Positions 1 to 5,187 of a stretch of 9,072 nucleotides of DNA are shown here, piece after piece. The notes beneath the pieces are model-generated. The model ran no database searches. It was not told where the DNA came from and worked only from the letters and a program-made list of their open reading frames with translations. The first letter of the stretch is position 1; each line of letters opens with the position of its first letter. Origin of the DNA: an uncultured Collinsella sp. (GTDB lineage Bacteria > Actinomycetota > Coriobacteriia > Coriobacteriales > Coriobacteriaceae). The position numbers and the translations under genes are program-made. The stretch lies in the NCBI GenBank assembly GCA_900545995.1, contig URBM01000082.1, positions 1 to 9,072 on the forward strand, given 5' to 3'.

Positions 1-90
1 ACAGGAGGCCACTTAATGTGGCCTCCGTCGTGAGCAGGACTGTAGAGCAGGAAACCTAAGCCGGTGTCCCCGCTCTCCCGGGGCCGGCGG
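1..90 (+). repeat. E3: truncated third copy of the long-hairpin repeat
   Basis: Bases 1-54 are identical to 5083-5136 in E2: the 3' 51 bases of the conserved core, including the inner hairpin GGAGGCCAC-TTAAT-GTGGCCTCC, plus the AAA that opens the right arm. From base 55 the sequence departs from both other copies and runs as a GC-rich stretch to about 90, only a few bases from the stop codon of the leftward gene at 94. By analogy with E1 and E2, bases 52-90 should be the right arm of a long stem whose left arm lies outside the window. The outer boundary at 90 is inferred. The position directly behind a stop codon matches E2 behind tsaD. Confidence 0.8.
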
Positions 91-93
91 AAT

Positions 94-2283
94 TTAGTTG
101 TTCAGCATGCGGTCGAAGCTTCCCGAGTCGCCATCCCGATAGTCGGCGGTCATCAGAATCTCCTGCGGAATGCGCCCGCCTTCACGTAGCACGTTGCGGA
201 ACTGCACACGCGTGACCATGGGCAGATCCTTGATCGTCGCCGCCAAGTTCTGCGGCACGCCCTGGTTGGCAGCCGCGGGCTCGCACTCGCCGCCGGCCTT
301 CACGCGACGCTTGTGCTCGGCGAGCATGGCGCGGTACATGCCGGCATGCAGGCGAATCTCAACCACATTGGCATTGCGAGCCTGCTCGACGATGCGCGCG
401 CCCTCGCGGTCGATATCGCCCACGTAGTAGACGTAGTTAAAGCGATAGCCGATCTCGGCCAGATAATCGTCCAGGGCATGCGAGACGCTCGCCTTGCATC
501 CGCCGCCAAAAATCACGCCGCCCACCTTGATGCCAAAGAGCTTGGCGTGCTTGCGGCCACGCAGCAGCTTGACGATCTCGTCGTAGGTATCCAGGTTCTC
601 AACCATAATGAACGGCTTGTCGGCGCCCAGCGTAAAGAAACCCGTAAAGTGCACGGGGCGGTTGGGGGCGACCTTAATCGCCTGCATGCTGATGCCCTTT
701 TCGGTCATACGCCGAATTAGGCGCTCGCCGTGCTTGCCGTCAAAGGCCTTCTCATCGTTAAAAATCTGGTAGGCGCGCTGGCGACGCGAAGCAACCGGCG
801 TATCGGCACCTCGGTTCTGCTCGATCCAAGCCTGGATGATTGCAATCTCCTCGGCAATCTTGCGGTTGGACATCTCGTTGTGCTGGGTGCGCTGCGGCGC
901 CTTTTTGCCGTCCTTGCCCTCGACCTTAACAATTTGAGTCTGCTGCTCCTTGATCTTAGAGAGCGCCGTAGGCGTAGGGACAACTTTGAGCAGCTGCCTG
1001 CCCAAAACGCGGGCAAGGGCAAACGCCGATACCTCGCCGTGGACGGTCGACTCGGGCTGCTGGGTAGCAGTATCTGCTACGGCAGACTCCGGCTTCTTCT
1101 GAGACTTGCGCTTAGAATCGCCTTGGAAATTGCGCTCGCGCTTTGGCATAGACGCCTGCTTCTGCGGACGATCGGACTTGCTCTCCTTCGCCGGCTGGCG
1201 CTTAGGCTGCCCCGAAGAAACCTCGGCAGTCGCATCTTCGTCCTGCGGCGTGGTCTTCTCGGTTGCAGTCTCGGCATGGGAACTGCGGCCCCCACGATGG
1301 CGGCGGCGAGGCTTGCTCGACGCGCCCTGCTCCGTCCGCTCATCAGTAGGCTGCTGGCCCTTGGCCTCGGCATCAACCTCAAGCTGCGGCTCAACAGGCT
1401 TCTGCTCGCGAGCCGCCGGCTCAACGGTTTTCTCGGTTTGTTCGGCCTTCTTGTCCTGAGTGGTCGAAGCCGGCTCGCCCTTCTCCTGACGCCTTACGGG
1501 ATACGCGCGCCTCGCAAAACCACGTCCGGGACGGCATGAGCCCGGGGCCTTCTTGACAGACTCCTCAACATCGTCTGCAGCCTCGGAAAGCTCTTCAACC
1601 TCATGCGCGACATCCTGCTGCACAGCCTTAAAGTGGGCACCACGGCGACGCTGGGGCTCCTGGGCCTCCACGGGCTTTTGCTCCTTCGCGGGCCTCTGCG
1701 ACTCGGCAGCAACCTCGTTCTCAACAGCCTCGGCATCCGTCTCACCCTTTTGAGCAACGGCGCGACGGAAGCGCTCCTGCTGGGCGCGACGTTGTGCATC
1801 GCGCTTGCCACCCCCGCCAAAACCGCCGCGTCCTGCCTTGGCCGTAAAGGCACGCACGACGTTCTCATCGAGCAACTCATCGGTATCAACATGCTCACGC
1901 GGAGCAACTTCTTCCACAGCAGGCACGTCAGCGAAATCCTCGACGACAAAATCTTCGACGGACTCGGCAGGCTGCTCCTGGGCATCGCGGATCTCGGCAT
2001 TGATGGTATAGAACGCCGGGCGGCCGTTAATGCCGCTGCCCTCGATCTTGGTCACGATCTTCGCCGCGATGAGCTCATCGCGCATCGCCTTGGTGTCACA
2101 TTCCTTATCGACGGAGCGGAAAATCTGCGCCAGCGCGCTCGACTTAATCTTGAGCGCTTTGCGGCAGAGCAGGTCGTAGGCAACCAGCTTGGCCCGCTCA
2201 GCAGAAAGCGACGTCTGGCTGCTCAGACGTTCAGCCAGGGCATCGACATTATTTTGGTTATCGGAATATACCGTCTTGGCCAC
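94..2283 (-). CDS. Large protein with C-terminal JetD/TOPRIM-like domain and long disordered middle
   Basis: Function unknown. I chose GTG at 2283 (729 aa, beginning MAKTVYSDNQNN) over the in-frame ATG at 2307, because AAAGGGG sits just before the GTG and nothing like a Shine-Dalgarno precedes the ATG. Residues about 10-97 look like a winged-helix-type fold ending in NGRPAFYTIN. Residues about 98-410 are low-complexity, rich in Glu, Lys, Arg, Gln and Ala, with repeats of the type EQKPVE and basic patches such as RRRHRGGR; they are probably disordered. From about 415 the sequence is ordered. RRQRAYQIFNDEKAF (DEK at 510-512) resembles the conserved block before the nuclease domain of JetD. VEN (Glu562) and YYVGDIDREG (Asp623, Asp625) give the Glu...DxD pattern of a TOPRIM fold as in JetD/DUF2220 and topoisomerase VI A. 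No JetA, JetB or JetC partner is visible. The domain match is motif-based inference; a DNA-acting role is plausible but unproven. Confidence 0.8.
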   Translation of the reverse strand: MAKTVYSDNQNNVDALAERLSSQTSLSAERAKLVAYDLLCRKALKIKSSALAQIFRSVDKECDTKAMRDELIAAKIVTKIEGSGINGRPAFYTINAEIRDAQEQPAESVEDFVVEDFADVPAVEEVAPREHVDTDELLDENVVRAFTAKAGRGGFGGGGKRDAQRRAQQERFRRAVAQKGETDAEAVENEVAAESQRPAKEQKPVEAQEPQRRRGAHFKAVQQDVAHEVEELSEAADDVEESVKKAPGSCRPGRGFARRAYPVRRQEKGEPASTTQDKKAEQTEKTVEPAAREQKPVEPQLEVDAEAKGQQPTDERTEQGASSKPRRRHRGGRSSHAETATEKTTPQDEDATAEVSSGQPKRQPAKESKSDRPQKQASMPKRERNFQGDSKRKSQKKPESAVADTATQQPESTVHGEVSAFALARVLGRQLLKVVPTPTALSKIKEQQTQIVKVEGKDGKKAPQRTQHNEMSNRKIAEEIAIIQAWIEQNRGADTPVASRRQRAYQIFNDEKAFDGKHGERLIRRMTEKGISMQAIKVAPNRPVHFTGFFTLGADKPFIMVENLDTYDEIVKLLRGRKHAKLFGIKVGGVIFGGGCKASVSHALDDYLAEIGYRFNYVYYVGDIDREGARIVEQARNANVVEIRLHAGMYRAMLAEHKRRVKAGGECEPAAANQGVPQNLAATIKDLPMVTRVQFRNVLREGGRIPQEILMTADYRDGDSGSFDRMLNN

Positions 2284-2295
2284 GGGGCCCCTTTC

Positions 2296-2309
2296 ATATG
2301 TACACATAT
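2296..2309. promoter_or_regulatory. Short palindrome in front of the JetD-like gene
   Basis: ATATGT-AC-ACATAT is a perfect 6-2-6 inverted repeat just upstream of the Shine-Dalgarno for the GTG at 2283. It lies next to an AT-rich stretch with a TATAAA (minus strand, 2318-2313) that could be a -10 box, though I see no convincing -35. It may be an operator or only part of an AT-rich promoter. Confidence 0.3.
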
Positions 2310-2388
2310 ACGTTTATATGGTACAACGCGCGCCCTTATCCACGCAAAACATCTGCGAGAACACTCGGGCGTCGCCCGCTTTTGCATG

Positions 2389-2427
2389 AAAAAAGACCGA
2401 GTCCGCGTCGTTGCGGACCCGGTCTTT
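2389..2427 (-). terminator. Intrinsic terminator after cstA
   Basis: Read on the minus strand, AAAGACCGGGTCCGC pairs with GCGGACTCGGTCTTT (15 bp with one G-T pair, six-base loop), and the T-run continues past the stem (six T in total). It lies 39 bases beyond the cstA stop codon and ahead of the next leftward gene, so it separates the two transcription units. Confidence 0.9.
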
Positions 2428-2466
2428 CCGAGTCATATGGATGGAACGGCTAGCCCATCAAGCTGA

Positions 2467-4356
2467 CTAGGCCTTGGCAGCCTCGGCGTCGACAGGAGCC
2501 TCGGCGGCAGCGGCGCGGCCGTACTCGGCCTTGCCCATCTCGGACCACTCGGGCTCCTCGTCGGGCATGGAGCCAGCCTCCTTGCCGAAGAACTCCTTGA
2601 GGCAGTTGACGGCGACGATGAGACCCAGGACCATCAGCAGGACGGCGAAGACGAGCTGCAGGCCCTTGGTGGCGGCGACGGAGACGGCGGCCGTGGTGGC
2701 AGTAGCCGGGATGGTACCGAAGAAACCGTAGGCCTGGACGGCGGTCATGCAGCCCATGGCGCTCTGGACCAGCGAGGTGAAGGTGCAGCAGAGCAGGAAG
2801 GCGACGGGCACGTAGAGCATCCAGCCCTTGCGGCCGGTGCACTTGCAGAACACGGCGAGGGTGATCATGGTCATGCCGCCGAGCAGCTGGTTGGAAGCAC
2901 CAAAGAGCGGCCAGATGTTGGCATAGCCACCAAAAGCGAGGGCGAGACCGGGAAGCAGGGTAACGACCGTGGCGAACCAGGGGTTGCCGAGGACCTTCAT
3001 GTAGCCGGCCTTGGACTCGATGGCCAGGGCATCGTTGGTCTGGGCAAAGAACTCGGAGAACGAGGTGCGGGCGATGCGGGCGACGGCGTCGAGCGAGGTC
3101 AGAGCCAGAGCGGAAACGTTCATGGTCATAAAGACGGTAGCGAGCGTGCCGTCAACACCGAAGGCCTGCATACCGCGGGAGATGCCAGCGGCGAAGATCT
3201 GGAACGGGGTGGAAGCGACACCGGCGTTGAGGACGCCGGTACCGGCGGTGTTCATGTCGGAGAACATGATGCCGGCGACGATGATGGCAAGGATGCCGAC
3301 GAAGGACTCGACGATCATGGCGCCGTAGCCGACCTTGACGGCGTCCTGCTCCTTCTCGACCTGCTTGGAAGAGGTGCCGGAAGAAACGAGGCTGTGGAAA
3401 CCGGAGAGAGCACCGCATGCGACGGAGACGAACAGGACCGGGAACATCATGCCGGAGGCAGTGGAGAAGCCGGTAAAGACCGGAGCGGTGATAGTGGCCT
3501 GACCGTTGACGCCCAGGACGACGATGCCGAGGACAGCGCAGACGATCATGACGATCATCATGATGGAAGTGAGGTAATCGCGCGGAGTCTTGAGCATCTG
3601 GATGGGCATGGCGCCAGCGAAGACCAGGTAGACCATGACGACGGCGAACCACTGGAACTTATCCAGGTAGACCGGGAACTGCATACCGACGGCGAACATG
3701 AGAACCATGAGGACCACGCCGGTGACGAACTCGGCAGCGCCGGTAAGGTTGAACTTCTTCTGGGCCCAACCAAAGGCGATAGCGACGAAGGTGAACAGGA
3801 TGGAGATGGTACCAGCGCAGCCGGCGGCATAGGACTTGGTGAAGTCGATGGCACCGGTAGCAGCACCAGAAGCGTCAACGGCCGGGGTGAACATGAACGT
3901 CTTGCAGACCATGTCGGTGAAAGCGGCGATGACGATGATGCAGAACAGCCAGCAGAACAGCAGGAACAGGCGACGGCCGGTCTTGCCGATGTACTTCTCG
4001 ATGAGCTGAGCGAGCGACTTGCCGTTGTTCTTCATCGAGGCGTACAGGGCACCAAAGTCGTGGACGGCGCCGAAGAAGATACCGCCGACGAGGACCCAGA
4101 GTACGACGGGCAGCCAGCCAAAGGCCATGGCGACGATCGTACCCGTGACAGGGCCGGCACCGCAGATCGAGCTGAACTGGTGCGAGAACGCGGTGAAGGC
4201 GGAGACGGGCGAGAAGCTCTTGCCGTCCTTCATGCGCTTGGCCGGCGTGAGGGCCTCTTTGTCAACGCCCCACTTGTTGGCCAGCCAGCGGCCGTAGCCC
4301 AGATAGCCGCAGGCGAGCACCGCCGCAGCCACAACCATGAGCAAAACTCCGTTCAT
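2467..4356 (-). CDS. cstA: CstA-family carbon-starvation / pyruvate-peptide transporter
   Basis: A 629-residue polytopic inner-membrane protein with more than a dozen hydrophobic segments. The CstA signature lies near the N-terminus: FSHQFSSICGAGPVTG (57-72), then a Trp-Leu-Pro-Val-Val-Leu-Trp segment and GAVHDFGALYAS (96-107). Members of this family (E. coli CstA, BtsT) take up pyruvate or peptides by secondary transport; the substrate here cannot be told from sequence. It is shorter than the roughly 700-residue E. coli proteins. The C-terminus, after the last membrane segment (VFAVLLMVLGLIVAV), is a polar Glu/Ala-rich tail of about 45 residues. The ATG is fixed by GAGGAGG seven bases upstream. 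It is monocistronic: terminators lie on both sides. Expression appears to depend on the leader at 4392-4526, with its Ile/Val-rich peptide and terminator, and on the promoter at 4598-4626. Confidence 0.95.
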   Translation of the reverse strand: MNGVLLMVVAAAVLACGYLGYGRWLANKWGVDKEALTPAKRMKDGKSFSPVSAFTAFSHQFSSICGAGPVTGTIVAMAFGWLPVVLWVLVGGIFFGAVHDFGALYASMKNNGKSLAQLIEKYIGKTGRRLFLLFCWLFCIIVIAAFTDMVCKTFMFTPAVDASGAATGAIDFTKSYAAGCAGTISILFTFVAIAFGWAQKKFNLTGAAEFVTGVVLMVLMFAVGMQFPVYLDKFQWFAVVMVYLVFAGAMPIQMLKTPRDYLTSIMMIVMIVCAVLGIVVLGVNGQATITAPVFTGFSTASGMMFPVLFVSVACGALSGFHSLVSSGTSSKQVEKEQDAVKVGYGAMIVESFVGILAIIVAGIMFSDMNTAGTGVLNAGVASTPFQIFAAGISRGMQAFGVDGTLATVFMTMNVSALALTSLDAVARIARTSFSEFFAQTNDALAIESKAGYMKVLGNPWFATVVTLLPGLALAFGGYANIWPLFGASNQLLGGMTMITLAVFCKCTGRKGWMLYVPVAFLLCCTFTSLVQSAMGCMTAVQAYGFFGTIPATATTAAVSVAATKGLQLVFAVLLMVLGLIVAVNCLKEFFGKEAGSMPDEEPEWSEMGKAEYGRAAAAEAPVDAEAAKA

Positions 4357-4391
4357 TACATTTCCTCCTCTAAAAAGAACTACTCAGACAT

Positions 4392-4430
4392 AAAAAATGA
4401 GGGCCGTCGGTTGCGCTCGACGGCCCTCAT
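4392..4430 (-). terminator. Leader terminator (attenuator) before cstA
   Basis: On the minus strand ATGAGGGCCGTCG pairs perfectly with CGACGGCCCTCAT (13 bp, eight-base loop) and is followed by a run of six T. It lies between the leader peptide and the cstA Shine-Dalgarno, about 20 bases before the latter. Transcription from the promoter at 4598-4626 must therefore pass it to reach cstA. A terminator in this place, downstream of a promoter and a short peptide ORF, is what transcription attenuation looks like. Confidence 0.88.
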
Positions 4431-4441
4431 CTTCATCAGCC

Positions 4442-4519
4442 GCCCGTTATCGTACGGGCTAGCTGTATGTGCTAACCCGCATCAGATAATTACTACGCTG
4501 ATAATGTCTAGCTGATGCG
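4442..4519 (-). promoter_or_regulatory. Alternative hairpins of the cstA leader RNA
   Basis: Minus-strand pairings seen by eye. Hairpin B: CGCATCAG (4519-4512) with CTGATGCG (4485-4478), whose 3' arm contains the leader stop codon. Hairpin C: GGGTTAGC (4478-4471) with GCTAGCCC (4463-4456). Hairpin D: GCCCGT (4459-4454) with ACGGGC (4447-4442). C and D exclude each other. C can also extend into the 3' arm of B. The B 5' arm CATCAGC could instead pair with GCTGATG (4440-4434), next to the terminator. A ribosome stalled on the Ile/Val codons would block B. I could not resolve a clean antiterminator that captures the terminator 5' arm, so the exact switching order is open. Confidence 0.55.
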
Positions 4520-4526
4520 TGAACAT
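4482..4526 (-). CDS. Leader peptide rich in branched-chain residues (MFTHQLDIISVVII)
   Basis: A 14-codon ORF from ATG 4526 to TGA 4484-4482. Its last seven residues are Ile-Ile-Ser-Val-Val-Ile-Ile, and a Leu lies upstream. AGAGGA precedes the ATG by about ten bases, slightly long but usable. An in-frame ATG at 4550 would give a 22-residue form (adding MIEEDFSD) but has no clear Shine-Dalgarno. The ORF starts about 65 bases after the expected transcription start and ends about 50 bases before the leader terminator. This resembles the leader peptides of ilv operons (E. coli ilvL, actinobacterial ilvB), where ribosome stalling at Ile/Val/Leu codons lets transcription continue. The product itself probably has no function; the codons are the sensor. 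The main doubt is that the ORF is short and could be chance. Confidence 0.65.
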   Translation of the reverse strand: MFTHQLDIISVVII

Positions 4527-4597
4527 GTCTGAGAAATCCTCTTCAATCATGATGCGAACGATCCGTGCGTGTTCACATCCCCCAGTGGATGAAAAGG

Positions 4598-4626
4598 AGT
4601 ATGAAACTTTAGTTACCTAAAGTCAA
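4598..4626 (-). promoter_or_regulatory. Sigma70-type promoter of the cstA leader
   Basis: On the minus strand TTGACT (4626-4621) and CATACT (4603-4598) are separated by exactly 17 bases. The -35 matches the consensus at five of six positions and the -10 at four of six. The start of transcription should be near 4591, giving a leader of about 235 bases before cstA. AT-rich sequence lies upstream. Confidence 0.7.
4606..4623. promoter_or_regulatory. Candidate operator inside the cstA promoter
   Basis: ACTTTAG-TTAC-CTAAAGT is a perfect 7-4-7 inverted repeat that fills the spacer between -35 and -10 and overlaps the -35 box. A protein bound here would block RNA polymerase. The sequence does not match an operator I can name, so the regulator is unknown. 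Confidence 0.5.
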
Positions 4627-4640
4627 CGCAAATTTGTAAT

Positions 4641-4664
4641 GAATTTTCAACTTTTTTGAAATTC
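4641..4664. promoter_or_regulatory. AT-rich inverted repeat upstream of the cstA -35
   Basis: GAATTTTCAA and TTGAAATTC are complementary except for one extra T and are separated by five bases. It lies 15 bases upstream of the -35 box, in the region of UP elements or activator sites. It could be a second operator, or simply an AT-rich stretch that helps the promoter. Confidence 0.3.
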
Positions 4665-4730
4665 TCGGTATAAAACGCCACTGACCTCGGACTTTATCCT
4701 GCGACAGTTTTTGCATGAGAGATGTCCCTC

Positions 4731-4751
4731 GGGGGCGGGGCGGGCGCCGGG
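4731..4751 (+). other. Putative G-quadruplex motif
   Basis: The plus strand carries four G-tracts of at least three (GGGGG, GGGG, GGG, GGG) with loops of 1, 1 and 4 bases. This fits the G3+N1-7 rule. The last tract belongs to the left arm of E1, so quadruplex and E1 stem would compete. Confidence 0.35.
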
Positions 4752-4860
4752 CGGCATATGCGAACTTTCCTGCTCTACAGTCCTGCGCAAGACGGAAAGC
4801 ACATTAAGTGCTTTCCTTTGCGTGCGGAACTCGCGATAAAGTTCGCATATGCCGCCCGGC
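4746..4860 (-). repeat. E1: long-hairpin repeat, inverted relative to E2
   Basis: A 115-base element. Arms 4746-4768 and 4838-4860 are perfect reverse complements (23 bp, ending in GAACTTT / AAAGTTC) around a 69-base core (4769-4837). Read on the minus strand, the core begins ATCGCGAGTTCCGCACG, holds the inner hairpin GGAAAGCAC-TTAAT-GTGCTTTCC and ends GCAGGACTGTAGAGCAGG, in which GCAGGA occurs twice. It matches the E2 core at 59 of 69 positions. Three of the differences are base-pair-preserving double changes in the inner stem. No protein gene fits: ORFs across it read through the palindrome on both strands. It lies about 120 bases upstream of the cstA promoter, pointing the other way from E2. 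Confidence 0.9.
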
Positions 4861-5022
4861 TCCCGCGGCTCTCAGGGGCTTCCATCCCAAATGTGCGGAG
4901 CAAAGCTCCGCATGCCAACTTTTTCTTTCAGCTAAAGCACGCCGGAAATTCGACGCAGGCTGGCCAACCTTGCCGGACGTTGTCGACGCCAATCCAGCTC
5001 AGAAGCCATATCGGTACAGAAA
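4861..5022. other. Spacer between E1 and E2 with a small hairpin
   Basis: 162 bases bracketed by the two inverted repeat copies. The only clear structure is TGCGGAGC-AAA-GCTCCGCA (4894-4912), an 8-bp stem with a three-base loop. T-rich sequence follows it seven bases later on the plus strand, too far for a normal terminator. I see no gene: the short ORFs here run through the repeats and lack start signals. Confidence 0.5.
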
Positions 5023-5175
5023 GGTCCCCGGCCCTGACCGGCCCGGCGGCCCCATATGAACTTTATCGCGAGTTCCGCACGAACAGGAGGCCACTTAATG
5101 TGGCCTCCGTCGTGAGCAGGACTGTAGAGCAGGAAAGTTCATATGGGGCCGCCGGGCCGGTCAGGGCCGGGGACC
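5023..5175 (+). repeat. E2: long-hairpin repeat with 42-bp perfect inverted arms
   Basis: A 153-base element. Arms 5023-5064 and 5134-5175 are perfect reverse complements over 42 bases, very GC-rich outside and ending in CATATGAACTTT / AAAGTTCATATG next to the core. The 69-base core (5065-5133) is the same length as in E1 and contains GGAGGCCAC-TTAAT-GTGGCCTCC. The element starts 12 bases after the stop codon of the tsaB-rimI-tsaD gene, so its RNA would close the operon transcript with a very stable stem. Only a weak T-tract (TTTCT) follows on the minus strand. It may act as a transcript end, but the conserved core is more than a terminator needs. Confidence 0.92.
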
Positions 5176-5187
5176 GCACCCGTACGA

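Noticed and set aside
2364..2385. Small hairpin CGGGC-GTC-GCCCG followed by CTTTTG on the plus strand
   Set aside because: Only 5 bp, and no plus-strand gene ends here; too weak to call a terminator.
1603..2466. 287-codon plus-strand ORF opposite the JetD-like gene
   Set aside because: Antisense to the low-complexity region and then across the cstA terminator; no start signal and no recognisable domain.
3394..4515. 373-codon plus-strand ORF opposite cstA
   Set aside because: It is the antisense shadow of cstA; its Asp/His/Gly-rich composition follows from the codon bias of the real gene, and it runs through the cstA leader terminator.
4392..4526. T-box or metabolite riboswitch in the cstA leader
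   Set aside because: No T-box AGGGTGGNACCGCG-like sequence and no known riboswitch core; the Ile/Val leader ORF explains the terminator better.
4894..4925. Hairpin TGCGGAGC-AAA-GCTCCGCA as a plus-strand terminator
   Set aside because: The T-rich stretch begins seven bases after the stem, and no plus-strand gene precedes it.
4746..5175. E1/E2 as a CRISPR array, tRNA or integron attC site
   Set aside because: Only two complete copies, inverted and with different arms, so no CRISPR; no cloverleaf or CCA end; attC sites have variable centres and conserved ends, the reverse of what is seen here.
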